Source: Marisediminitalea oceani (GTDB lineage Bacteria; Pseudomonadota; Gammaproteobacteria; Enterobacterales; Alteromonadaceae). Taken from it: a stretch of DNA of 64,000 nt. Shown here in pieces: positions 53,301-61,213 of this stretch. Made by a program: the position numbers and the translations under genes. How positions within the stretch are numbered: position 1 is the stretch's first letter; each line of letters begins with the position of its first letter. Where the stretch lies: the NCBI RefSeq assembly GCF_003731635.1, contig NZ_RCUA01000012.1:108599-172598 (forward strand), read 5' to 3'. The notes under the pieces were generated by a model. It had not been told where the DNA came from and ran no database searches. It worked only from the letters and a program-made list of their open reading frames with translations.

Positions 53301-54446
53301 GTATTAACCGGTCGTACTGCGGTAGGTGGTGATAACCAGAACTCTGCAACCCTTTATATCGATGCAGGCACTACGCTAATCGGTCAGCAGGGTGAAGACT
53401 TTCTGGTAGTGCGTCGCGGTTCAAAAATCCGCGCCATGGGTACTGCTGATGCGCCAATTGTGATGACTTCTGTACAAGACGTAACGGGTCAGGAAACGGG
53501 CATTGGCCAATGGGGTGGTCTGGTATTACTGGGTAATGCACCAGCTAACTCTTGTGGCGACACTACCGGTGATGCCACTGAATCTGAACTGGCTAACTGT
53601 GGTGTAGCTGCCGAGGGTGACGCAGGTCAGTTCGGTGGTAACCAACCTGAAGATAATTCAGGCACTATCCAGTACGTGGTGGTTAAATACGCCGGCCGTA
53701 CCTTAGGTAACGGTGACGAACTGAACGGTATCAGCTTTGCCGGTGTGGGTTCTGGTACTTCGGTTGACTATATTCAGGTTCACCAGAACCTGGACGACGG
53801 TATCGAGTTCTTCGGTGGCTCAGTAAGCGTGAAGCACGTGGTACTGACCGCTAACGGTGATGATTCTTTCGACTGGTCATTCGGTTGGACAGGTACTGCA
53901 CAGTATGTACTGATTAAGCAGGATTCAGCAGGCGGCGACAACGCATTCGAATCAGACAACAGTGAATTTGATGCGTCGGCTACGCCACTGACTAACCCAA
54001 CTATTGCTAACGTAACTATACTGGGTGCAGATCAAACCAACGGTGTACGTCTGCGTGCTGGTACCGCTGGCTCACTGCATGGCTTTGTAATCACTGGCCC
54101 GGCAGGCTACAGCAACTGTCTGCGTGTGAACGGTGACGAGTCTCAGGCTCTGGCTACTGCGGGTGACCTGTCAATCGCTGACTCAATCGTAGCCTGTGAA
54201 GCGGGCAGCAACTTTGGTGACCAGTTTGCAGAAGACTGGTTCCTGGCGGATGCCTCAAACATGGTCTCTACCGCTGACCAGCTGGGTCTGGCTGACAACG
54301 GTTATATGCCAGCTACCGGTTCGGTACTGTTAGATTCTTCGTTAACCTTCACCGGTAACGACCTGCTGGAAGACACTGACTTTATCGGTGCCATGGACGC
54401 CAGCAATGACTGGACGCAGGGATGGGTAACTGTCGGTCTGGATTAA
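50382..54446 (+). CDS. Outer-surface lipoprotein with three tandem ~430-residue repeats
   Basis: 1354 residues. The signal ends in a lipobox (ALILAGC, Cys21), then a linker of nine Pro-Thr pairs (residues 38-55). The rest is three copies of one unit starting at residues 59, 498 and 930, about 430 residues each. Shared blocks are ITDKPVY, HWVL-GR-AVGGD, GEDFLVVRRGS, QDVTGQET-IGQWGGLVLLG, VVK-AGRTLGNGDELNGISF, HQNLDDG-EFFGG and GDDS-DWSFGWTG. Units resemble the parallel beta-helix lipoproteins that accompany TonB receptors in Bacteroidetes. Copies are near-identical in DNA too, so the gene arose by recent internal triplication. It is directly upstream of the TonB receptor, has a Pho box, and probably works as its surface partner. 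GGAG precedes the ATG. Confidence 0.85.
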   Translation: MAIKHTFRASAIATALILAGCGGDININEGDVVTNPAPTPTPTPTPTPTPTPTPTGAENPLDQGLATDVSSEFPEITDKPVYRLNENVEFNEETTLTANAHWVLDGRVAVGGDDENSTVLNIEAGTTIFGEEGEDFLVVRRGSQIMAEGTAAEPIIFTSVQDVTGQETDIGQWGGLVLLGKAPANSCGDTEGNATQDELNNCGVSAEGDAGQFGGNNPTDNSGVLRYIVVKHAGRTLGNGDELNGISFAGVGSGTEVDYIQVHQNLDDGVEFFGGTVNVKHVVLTDNGDDSLDWSFGWTGSAQFVYIQQNSENGDNAIEADNSEFDAAATPLTQPNIANVTIVGDAQTNGVRLRAGTAGFLTNVLVTGPTGYQNCLRVNGSESQELAADGELAITNSIVACEDANNNFGSDTIGTMTTAEWFASQSGNQVLTPAELGLSDDGYTPAQGSVLLTSGSDPTALHSSFDSANYVGAFDGATNWMSGWTSGVNGGFPADVDNAFEQGLAQDVSANFPELTDKPVYQIDEDVVFTADVTLTNDAHWVLTGRTAVGGDNEDSATLFIENGTTIIGQQGEDFLVVRRGSKIEALGLPGSPITMTSVQDVTGQETGIGQWGGLVLLGNAPANSCGDTTGDATEDELANCGVAAEGDAGQFGGNNPEDNSGTIQYVVVKHAGRTLGNGDELNGISFAGVGSQTNVHHIQVHQNLDDGIEFFGGTVNVRYVVLTDNGDDSFDWSFGWTGKAQFVYIRQDSEGGDNAFESDNSEFDASATPLTNPTVANVTIQGAAMTNGVRLRAGTAGALYNFAITGPEGYSNCLRVNGDESQALATAGSLSIANSVVACAAASNFGDAFAESWFTAGNNNQVLTSADLNLGTMGRMPGAGSALLGAGADVADVEDDSWFASTDYIGAFDGQNDWTEGWAYGMDQSLVSNAFEQGLATDVSASFPEITDKPVYQLDADVEFNADVALSNDAHWVLTGRTAVGGDNQNSATLYIDAGTTLIGQQGEDFLVVRRGSKIRAMGTADAPIVMTSVQDVTGQETGIGQWGGLVLLGNAPANSCGDTTGDATESELANCGVAAEGDAGQFGGNQPEDNSGTIQYVVVKYAGRTLGNGDELNGISFAGVGSGTSVDYIQVHQNLDDGIEFFGGSVSVKHVVLTANGDDSFDWSFGWTGTAQYVLIKQDSAGGDNAFESDNSEFDASATPLTNPTIANVTILGADQTNGVRLRAGTAGSLHGFVITGPAGYSNCLRVNGDESQALATAGDLSIADSIVACEAGSNFGDQFAEDWFLADASNMVSTADQLGLADNGYMPATGSVLLDSSLTFTGNDLLEDTDFIGAMDASNDWTQGWVTVGLD

Positions 54447-54483
54447 TCTGCACCGCGTTTACGTAAAGTCATAAAAAAGGAAG

Positions 54484-54499
54484 GGCGCCGCATGGCGCC
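54484..54499 (+). other. Intercistronic hairpin
   Basis: GGCGCC-GCAT-GGCGCC between the lipoprotein and the TonB receptor gene, with no T-run after it. It is more likely to stabilise or tune the upstream mRNA than to end transcription. Confidence 0.5.
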
Positions 54500-54551
54500 T
54501 GACCTGTTGAAAATCCAGCAAAAAATTTGAGTTTCAGTGGAGTTTTAAATA

Positions 54552-57305
54552 ATGAGTTCAACAGACCGTCCAATGCCGTCGATGTCACGGCTTTATAAAT
54601 CGGTTGCCTTTGCGCTCTGTGCAAGTTCATTACATCCTTTCAGCGCCGCGATTGCGCAGCAGAGTGAACAGGAAGAAGCGCAGGCTATCGAAGAAGTTGT
54701 TGCGACGGGTACACGTTTAAAAGGTACGGCAGCAGCGGTACTGCAGGAACGTCAGAATCAGGCGTTCGTTGCCGATATCATGGGCGCAGAACAGATTTCA
54801 CGTACCGGTGACGGCGATGCCGCATCCGCCCTGCGCCGGGTAACCGGTCTGACCCTGGTAGACGGCAAGTTTATCTATGTTCGTGGTTTGGGTGAACGTT
54901 ATTCCAGTACCCAGTTAAATGGGATGGGCGTACCGAGCCCGGATCCAACCCGCTCGGTAGTACCGTTAGACTTATTCCCGTCTGACATCATCGAAAGCCT
55001 GAATGTACAGAAATCCTTCTCGCCGAATATGCCGTCGCACTTCGGTGGTGGTAACGTAAACATTCGTACCAAAACCATTCCGACTGACTTTATTTTCCGC
55101 GTAAGTGGTGGGTTAGGGTACAACACCAATAACTCTGATGATGGTTTCTTTTATTCAGGCGGCGGTGACGACTGGACCGGCCGCGACGATGGCACGCGAG
55201 AACTGTCATCAGTCATTTCAGACAGCCTCGACCGGGCACAATCTGACGCCGGTATTCAGGGCTCCAACAGTTATCGTTTAACCCTGGAAGATCGCAAAGC
55301 TATGCTGAGCTCGATGTTCTGGGATATCGGCCCTGATCCAAAGAGTGTCGATCCGGATTTTAACCTGGGCATGACCTTAGGGGATAACTACGATACTGAT
55401 TACGGGGTATTTGGTTTCCTGTCAGCAGTGTCTTATGAAAATGAATGGAACATCAATCAGGGCAGCCAGGGGAATAACCTGGGCACCGTGGGTTGTTCTG
55501 ACCTGCCGGATCGCTATTCTAAAGACGGCAAATGTTTCGCGCAGTTCTTTGAAGGCGTGGATACCGAACAGCAGGTACGCTGGAGCGGCATGCTTAACCT
55601 CGGGTGGGAAATCAACAGTAACCACCGTATCGATATGACTAACCTGATCCTGCACGACATGAGTGACCGGGTGCGGGTACGTGAATTTATCGATATCAAT
55701 GAAACGGTATTTGGCGAAACTGAATTGCAACGTGTGGACATGCTGTTTGAAGAGCGCCGCATGAACTCAAATCAGATTAAAGGTACCCATAACTTCCCCG
55801 AGCTTAACTTCCTGTACCTCGACTGGTACGCCGGCACCAGCCGGGCGCGTCGTTCGGCACCAGGTAGTCTGGATGTGACCTATCAGCAAAACTTTGCAGA
55901 TGGTGCCTTTGTTGATCAGCAATTGCAGCCTATTGCTGCTACCAGTGTTAACAGAGGTTATCAGGACCTGCGCGACGTAGTGGAAACCTGGGGCTGGAAC
56001 GCCGGCTATCCGATTATGGCCGAAGGCCTGGAGCTGGAAATTAAAGCCGGTGCCGACTTCTTTGAAAAAGCGCGTAAGGCCGAGAATATTCCAATTAATG
56101 TGACTCACCGGGCAATCTCAAGCGATTTCCTGTTTGGTAACCGCATTGATGAGATTTTCTCAGATGAAAACATCAACAATGATGATTTCTACCGCAGCGC
56201 AACCGGCGCCAATATCTTAGAGTCAGGTATGGCTGATGGTGATGAGTTCGCGGCCGGGACCAAGATAGATGCTTACTACCTGATGATGGATGCGTTTATC
56301 GACAACACCTGGCGGGTAAGCGGCGGTGTTCGCTACGAAGACTTCCGTCAGGTTTCGGTACCGTTTGAGGCACACTCGAACCAGTTTTCTGTGACCCCGG
56401 AAGAAATCGAGCAGTTATTCTTTGAGGAAGACGACTTCTTCCCGTCACTGGCGTTAACCTACATGATGGATAACGACATGCAGTTCCGTTTGAACATGAG
56501 TCAGACGACCATCCGTCCGGACCTGCGTGACGTAAGTGTTACCTTCTTTATCGACCCGCTGACTGAGTTCCTGGTACGTGGTACGCCACTGCTGCAAAGC
56601 TCTAAGCTGGATAACGTCGATTTCCGTTGGGAATGGTATCGTGAAGCGGGCAATAACCTGTCGGTAGCGGTGTTCTATAAGGACATCGAAAAGCCAATCG
56701 AACTGATTGAGCTGAACACCGTAGGTGGTGCAGCACCTAACCTGTTAACCGCCAACGGTGAATCAGGTAAGTTGTACGGCCTGGAAGTAGAGTTCCTGCA
56801 GGACCTGAGTATTATCAGCAGTGACTTAAGTAACTTCTTCGTGACCGGTAACCTGACCATTTCAGACTCAGAAGTGACGCTGGGTGCGGTAGAAGATGAC
56901 GTAACCAGTTTGTTTGAAACCCAGTTACTCGATGCGTTAAATGCAACCTCTGCATCGATTACGGTGACCAACAACAAACGTCGCCTGGTAGGCCACTCTG
57001 AATGGGTAGCTAACCTGCAGGTAGGTTACGATTCAGATAACGGTGAGCACTCTGCAACCTTAGTTTACAACGCCTTTGGACCACGGATTATCGTGCCTGG
57101 TACGCGTGGTAACGAGGATGCCGAAGAGCAGACTTACCATTCACTGGACATGAACTATACCTACTATCCTGACTTCAATACGCGGATTAAATTCAGCATC
57201 AAAAACCTGCTGGATCAATCCAAGCAAATTCAACAGGAAGGCTTAAACCTGTTGTTACAGGAAGATGGCGTAGAGTTTGGTTTAAGCTACAGCTACCAGT
57301 TCTAA
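54552..57305 (+). CDS. TonB-dependent outer-membrane receptor
   Basis: 917 residues with a signal peptide (ending about residue 36, AAIAQ). A TonB-box-like IEEVVATGTRL lies at residues 46-56. The plug domain follows (GDGDAASALRRVTGLTLVDG, IYVRGLGERYSSTQLNGMGV, HFGGGNVNIRTKTIP), then a 22-strand barrel ending in the usual aromatic C-terminus (SYSYQF). It imports a ligand across the outer membrane using TonB energy. GGAG precedes the ATG. With the upstream lipoprotein it forms a receptor-lipoprotein pair in the Pho-controlled region; phosphate-containing ligands are a possibility, not a proven substrate. Confidence 0.93.
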   Translation: MSSTDRPMPSMSRLYKSVAFALCASSLHPFSAAIAQQSEQEEAQAIEEVVATGTRLKGTAAAVLQERQNQAFVADIMGAEQISRTGDGDAASALRRVTGLTLVDGKFIYVRGLGERYSSTQLNGMGVPSPDPTRSVVPLDLFPSDIIESLNVQKSFSPNMPSHFGGGNVNIRTKTIPTDFIFRVSGGLGYNTNNSDDGFFYSGGGDDWTGRDDGTRELSSVISDSLDRAQSDAGIQGSNSYRLTLEDRKAMLSSMFWDIGPDPKSVDPDFNLGMTLGDNYDTDYGVFGFLSAVSYENEWNINQGSQGNNLGTVGCSDLPDRYSKDGKCFAQFFEGVDTEQQVRWSGMLNLGWEINSNHRIDMTNLILHDMSDRVRVREFIDINETVFGETELQRVDMLFEERRMNSNQIKGTHNFPELNFLYLDWYAGTSRARRSAPGSLDVTYQQNFADGAFVDQQLQPIAATSVNRGYQDLRDVVETWGWNAGYPIMAEGLELEIKAGADFFEKARKAENIPINVTHRAISSDFLFGNRIDEIFSDENINNDDFYRSATGANILESGMADGDEFAAGTKIDAYYLMMDAFIDNTWRVSGGVRYEDFRQVSVPFEAHSNQFSVTPEEIEQLFFEEDDFFPSLALTYMMDNDMQFRLNMSQTTIRPDLRDVSVTFFIDPLTEFLVRGTPLLQSSKLDNVDFRWEWYREAGNNLSVAVFYKDIEKPIELIELNTVGGAAPNLLTANGESGKLYGLEVEFLQDLSIISSDLSNFFVTGNLTISDSEVTLGAVEDDVTSLFETQLLDALNATSASITVTNNKRRLVGHSEWVANLQVGYDSDNGEHSATLVYNAFGPRIIVPGTRGNEDAEEQTYHSLDMNYTYYPDFNTRIKFSIKNLLDQSKQIQQEGLNLLLQEDGVEFGLSYSYQF

Positions 57306-57316
57306 GCAGCATCAGC

Positions 57317-57341
57317 AAAGGGGCCGTAAGGGCCCCTTTTT
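57317..57341 (+). terminator. Terminator of the lipoprotein/TonB-receptor operon
   Basis: Stem AAGGGGCC/GGCCCCTT with a 5-nt loop (GTAAG) and a run of T ending at 57341. Confidence 0.9.
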
Positions 57342-57365
57342 ACTGCCATATTTATATGACAGATA

Positions 57366-57382
57366 TGTAATAAAACTGTCAC
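57366..57382 (+). promoter_or_regulatory. Pho box of the TonB2-type operon
   Basis: TGTAATAAAACTGTCAC is the best of the three Pho-box-like 17-mers (direct repeat, 11-bp period), 76 bp before the first gene. A -10-like TATCCT begins exactly 10 bp downstream (57393-57398). Confidence 0.75.
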
Positions 57383-57458
57383 AGAAACCCCCTATCCTAC
57401 CCGCAGCTAATTTAGTGGTCGGTACATCCGATTTCTTGAAAACAAAAGGTTTGAATCT

Positions 57459-58214
57459 ATGAAGCTTTTTAACACCTTGCTGATGAGCACGGCTTTATTG
57501 TCGGCGTCAGCCTTTGCTCAGGAGCAGGACTTAAAGCCTGCCATTGACACTGCCAAGGAAATCAACGAGTCAGCTGCCAAATCGCAGCAAAAAATTGATG
57601 GCATTACCGATCAGATTGACAGCAAGCTGCAACAGTTTAAAACGCTGAACAAAGAGATCGAAGGTCTGGAAGTGTACAACAACCAGCTGCGTAAACAGAT
57701 CGCCAACCAGGAACAGGAAATGGCTGACCTGAATGCGGCAATCGATGAAGTGTCTGTTATCGAGCGTCAAATCACGCCACTGATGATCCGCATGATTGAT
57801 GGCCTGGAACAGTTTATCGAACTGGACGTGCCGTTTCTGCCGCAAGAGCGTGCTGAGCGTATCGCCAGCCTGAAAAGCATGATGGACCGCGCCGATGTGG
57901 CAGCGTCTGAAAAATTCCGTCGTGTAATGGAAGCGTATCAGGTTGAGATGGATTATGGCCGTACTATGGAAGCCTACACGGGTATCCATGAAATCAACGG
58001 TCAGGAGCGTGACGTTGAGTTTTTACGCTTAGGTCGTACTGCGCTGATTTATCAAACACGTGATGCCGGTACGCAGGGCGTGTGGAACAAGCAAACCCGT
58101 CAGTGGGAAGAGTTAGACAGCTCTTACCGTACCCAGGTAACCAAAGCATTACGCATGGCCAAGAAGCAACTTGCACCTGATCTGTTAATGCTGCCTGTAG
58201 CGATTACAGACTAA
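57459..58214 (+). CDS. DUF3450 family periplasmic coiled-coil protein
   Basis: 251 residues. A signal peptide (LLMSTALLSASAFAQ) precedes a long coiled coil (residues ~25-105, with KSQQKIDGITDQIDSKLQQF). The C-terminal half has the DUF3450 markers IDGLEQFIELDVPFLPQERA and MEAYTGIHEINGQERDVEFL. The family is often the first gene of TonB2-type clusters in marine Gammaproteobacteria and is thought to help TonB function in the periplasm. It heads a six-gene operon whose second gene starts 10 bp after its stop. Confidence 0.9.
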   Translation: MKLFNTLLMSTALLSASAFAQEQDLKPAIDTAKEINESAAKSQQKIDGITDQIDSKLQQFKTLNKEIEGLEVYNNQLRKQIANQEQEMADLNAAIDEVSVIERQITPLMIRMIDGLEQFIELDVPFLPQERAERIASLKSMMDRADVAASEKFRRVMEAYQVEMDYGRTMEAYTGIHEINGQERDVEFLRLGRTALIYQTRDAGTQGVWNKQTRQWEELDSSYRTQVTKALRMAKKQLAPDLLMLPVAITD

Positions 58215-58224
58215 GAGGACGAAG

Positions 58225-59592
58225 ATGATGTTGAAATCGTTTAAGAATATCGTATTTGGTCTGGTTGCTGCGAGCATCAGCGTAAGCGCTGTCGCACAGG
58301 ATGACCGTGCATTAGATTTAGATGCTTTATTAAAGCAGCTGGAAGAAGGTAAGTTCGCGCAAACTGAGCAAAACAAGCAGCGCGAGCAAGAGTTTATGGC
58401 GCAACGCGCAGAGCAGGACCGCATTCTGCGTGAAACTGCACAGCTGCGTGATCGCACGCTGGCGACGTCAGAGCAGCTCGAAACCACCTTTGAAGAAAAC
58501 GAGTTTAAACTGGCAGACTTAAATGAAGCGCTGACCAACCGTTTAGGTTCATTAAAAGAATTATTTGGTGTGCTGCAACAGGTTGCCGGCGACACTAAAA
58601 ACAAATTTTATAACTCAGTGGTATCTGCTGAAATCCCGGGCCGTGCTGCGTTTTTAGACCAGCTTGCTCAGGACATGGGCTCAAGCTCAAAACTGGCCTC
58701 TATCGATGAAATCGAACAGGTCTGGTATGAAATTCAGCGCGAAATGACCCAATCAGGCAAAGTCACCAAGTTCACTATCGACGTTGTTGAAGCCGGTGGC
58801 GCGAAAGTATCTAAAGAAGTGGTTCGTGTTGGTCCGTTTGCGCTGGTCTCAGATGGCAAATACCTCGATTACAACGGCCTGACTGGCACTGTTGCCGAGC
58901 TTATCCGTCAGCCTGCTGGTCGTTACGGTGAGTCAGCTGCTGAGCTGCAAGCTTCGAATGGCGAACTGGTTAAGTTTGGTATCGACCCGACTGGTGGTTC
59001 AATCCTTGGCCTGCTGGTACAAGCGCCTAATCTGCAGGAACGTGTAGAGCAGGGTGGTGTGGTTGGTTACATCATTCTTATCGTAGGTGCCTTTGGTCTG
59101 TTACTGTCGATTGAGCGTCTGTTTACCCTGACTATCATTCGTACCAAGGTAAACCGTCAGCTGAAGTCAAAAGAAGTGAAATCTACCAACCCGCTGGGCC
59201 GTGTACTGAAAGTACGTGATGAGCATCCTAATGCCGACACTGAAGCACTGGAACTGCACTTAACTGAAGCCATTCTGGCTGAAGTACCTAAGCTGGGCCG
59301 TAACCTGACTATCATTAAGATTATCTCGGTTGTGGCACCGCTGATGGGTCTGTTAGGTACCGTTACCGGTATGATCAACACCTTCCAGGCGATTACCCTG
59401 TTTGGTACCGGTGACCCGAAACTGATGGCTGGTGGTATCTCTACTGCTCTGGTAACTACCGTACTGGGTCTGGTAGTAGCTATCCCGACTACCTTACTGT
59501 ACGCGATGCTGAATACGCGTAGTAAGAACATTGTTTACATTCTGCAGGAACAAGCTGCCGGAGTAATCGCTGAGCGCGCTGAGAAAGGCTAA
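58225..59592 (+). CDS. ttpC: TtpC-like MotA/TolQ/ExbB proton-channel protein with long periplasmic part
   Basis: 455 residues, the size of Vibrio TtpC. A signal peptide is followed by a periplasmic coiled-coil region (residues ~20-270, with REQEFMAQRAEQDRILRETA). Then come three transmembrane helices of the ExbB/TolQ type: VVGYIILIVGAFGLLLSIER, KIISVVAPLMGLLGTVTGMI and ALVTTVLGLVVAIPTTLLYA. In Vibrio, TtpC is essential for the TonB2 system. Together with ExbB-ExbD-TonB it would harness the proton gradient to drive outer-membrane receptors, here probably the receptor at 54.5-57.3 kb. Confidence 0.9.
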   Translation: MMLKSFKNIVFGLVAASISVSAVAQDDRALDLDALLKQLEEGKFAQTEQNKQREQEFMAQRAEQDRILRETAQLRDRTLATSEQLETTFEENEFKLADLNEALTNRLGSLKELFGVLQQVAGDTKNKFYNSVVSAEIPGRAAFLDQLAQDMGSSSKLASIDEIEQVWYEIQREMTQSGKVTKFTIDVVEAGGAKVSKEVVRVGPFALVSDGKYLDYNGLTGTVAELIRQPAGRYGESAAELQASNGELVKFGIDPTGGSILGLLVQAPNLQERVEQGGVVGYIILIVGAFGLLLSIERLFTLTIIRTKVNRQLKSKEVKSTNPLGRVLKVRDEHPNADTEALELHLTEAILAEVPKLGRNLTIIKIISVVAPLMGLLGTVTGMINTFQAITLFGTGDPKLMAGGISTALVTTVLGLVVAIPTTLLYAMLNTRSKNIVYILQEQAAGVIAERAEKG

Positions 59593-59597
59593 TCATC

Positions 59598-60113
59598 ATG
59601 ATTGAGTTTCTGGAAGCAATTCGTGATTTTACAGAAACCGGAGGCCAGGTACTCCTGGTCATCGGGTTGCTGATATTCGTCATGTGGCTCTTGATCCTCG
59701 AACGTGCTCTGTACCTGCTGATTTGGCACAAAAGCTTAAGCAAAGAAGCAATCGCTCAGTGGAAATCCCGCGAAGATCGTTCTTCCTGGTACGCTGAGCA
59801 GGTTCGCTCAAAAGTCATTTCGTCGCTGACCATTCGTTTAAATGGCAGCATCCCGATTATTCAGGCGCTGGTAGCACTTTGTCCGCTGCTGGGTCTGATG
59901 GGAACGGTAACCGGAATGATCGAAGTTTTTGATGTTATGGCCATCTCAGGTTCAGGTAATGCCCGTTCGATGGCGTCTGGTGTTTCGAAAGCCACTATTC
60001 CGACTATGGCCGGAATGGTTGGAGCACTGTCTGGTGTATTTGCGTCAACCTGGTTGAACCGCAAAGTGAAAACCGAACGTGCTCACTTAGAAGAAGCACT
60101 CGTCAAGCGCTAA
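59598..60113 (+). CDS. exbB: ExbB-like proton channel subunit
   Basis: 171 residues, short for ExbB and typical of TonB2-type ExbB2. Three transmembrane helices are visible: VLLVIGLLIFVMWLLILERA, VALCPLLGLMGTVTGMIEVF and IPTMAGMVGALSGVFASTWL. It forms the channel core with ExbD. It starts 5 bp after ttpC. Confidence 0.92.
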   Translation: MIEFLEAIRDFTETGGQVLLVIGLLIFVMWLLILERALYLLIWHKSLSKEAIAQWKSREDRSSWYAEQVRSKVISSLTIRLNGSIPIIQALVALCPLLGLMGTVTGMIEVFDVMAISGSGNARSMASGVSKATIPTMAGMVGALSGVFASTWLNRKVKTERAHLEEALVKR

Positions 60114-60173
60114 CAAGGTATTCCGAGAGGGGGACTCGTTGCGAGTCGCCCACTAGAAAGGTAAGAAAGAATT

Positions 60174-60581
60174 ATGAAACAGCATTTTCAAAACCTGGTG
60201 GATGAAGAAGAAGCCACCATTGATATGACGCCCATGCTGGACGTTGTATTTATCATGTTGATCTTCTTCATCGTAACGGCCTCTTTTGTGAAAGAAGCGG
60301 GTATCGACGTTAACCGTCCTGAAGCCGCCACTGCGGTTAAGAAAGATCGGGCTAACATCCTGATTGCCATCACGGATAAAGGCGAAATCTGGATTAACAA
60401 GCGACGTATCGATGTTCGTGCTGTACAGGCTAATATTGAGCGTTTACACGCGGAAAACCCGCAGGGCACCGTAGTTATTCAGGCCGATAAGAAAGCCACT
60501 ACGGATACGCTAATTAAAGTGATGGATGCATCCCGGGCCGCTGGTGTTTACGATGTGTCAATCGCCGCGCAAGAGCCATAA
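60174..60581 (+). CDS. exbD: ExbD-like biopolymer transport protein
   Basis: 135 residues with one N-terminal transmembrane helix (DMTPMLDVVFIMLIFFIVTA) that bears the Asp (MLDVVFI) used in proton flow, and a periplasmic domain (INKRRIDVRAVQANIERLHA). It pairs with ExbB in the inner membrane. A hairpin (GACTCG-TTG-CGAGTC) lies in the short gap upstream. Confidence 0.94.
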   Translation: MKQHFQNLVDEEEATIDMTPMLDVVFIMLIFFIVTASFVKEAGIDVNRPEAATAVKKDRANILIAITDKGEIWINKRRIDVRAVQANIERLHAENPQGTVVIQADKKATTDTLIKVMDASRAAGVYDVSIAAQEP

Positions 60582-60594
60582 GCGAGCATAGACC

Positions 60595-61206
60595 ATGTCA
60601 CGATTTTTAATCGCATTTGTTGTATCACTGGCGATTACGTTGGGATTGTTCTTTCTGATGCAGTCGCTGATCAAAATGGGCGGCAGTGCACTCACTGAGC
60701 CGCCTAAAGGCAGCGTGTTAGACTTTGTGCGCATTAAACCTGAAGAGCAGGTGCAGAAGAAAGAACGTAAACCACGTAAGCCACCCAAGCCAGAAGAGCC
60801 ACCACCGCCGATGGACTCTCCGCAAATGGACTCGCCGAGTCCGGATGCTGATAGCAGCGGAATGTCTTTTGCCGCAGATGTGGGCGACAGCATGGCACTG
60901 GAAGGCGGCGGTTTAGCGCTGGAAGGCGGCGATGGTGAGTACCTGCCAATTGTGAAGGTATCGCCGGTTTATCCCCGTCGTGCGCTGCAACGTGGTATCG
61001 AAGGTTTTGTTATTGTTGAGTTCACCGTAACCAAACAAGGTGCCGTGAAAGACGTGTTCGTTATCGAAGCGAATCCGGAAGGCATTTTTGAACAGGCCGC
61101 GATGGACGCAGCGAAGAAGTTTAAGTATAAGCCTCGGGTTGTAAATGGTGAGCCAGCGGAAGTTTCCGGTGTGCAAAACCGTATTACGTTCCAGATAGAC
61201 GGGTAA
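60595..61206 (+). CDS. tonB: TonB energy transducer (TonB2-type)
   Basis: 203 residues. One N-terminal anchor helix (IAFVVSLAITLGLFFLMQSL) is followed by a Lys/Pro/Glu-rich linker (KKERKPRKPPKPEEPPPP, residues ~55-72) and a Gly-rich part. The C-terminal receptor-binding domain has the YP motif (SPVYPRRALQRGIEGFVIVE). It spans the periplasm and contacts the TonB box of the receptor. As in TonB2 clusters, the TPR gene follows directly. Confidence 0.94.
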   Translation: MSRFLIAFVVSLAITLGLFFLMQSLIKMGGSALTEPPKGSVLDFVRIKPEEQVQKKERKPRKPPKPEEPPPPMDSPQMDSPSPDADSSGMSFAADVGDSMALEGGGLALEGGDGEYLPIVKVSPVYPRRALQRGIEGFVIVEFTVTKQGAVKDVFVIEANPEGIFEQAAMDAAKKFKYKPRVVNGEPAEVSGVQNRITFQIDG

Positions 61207-61213
61207 GGTGAGT

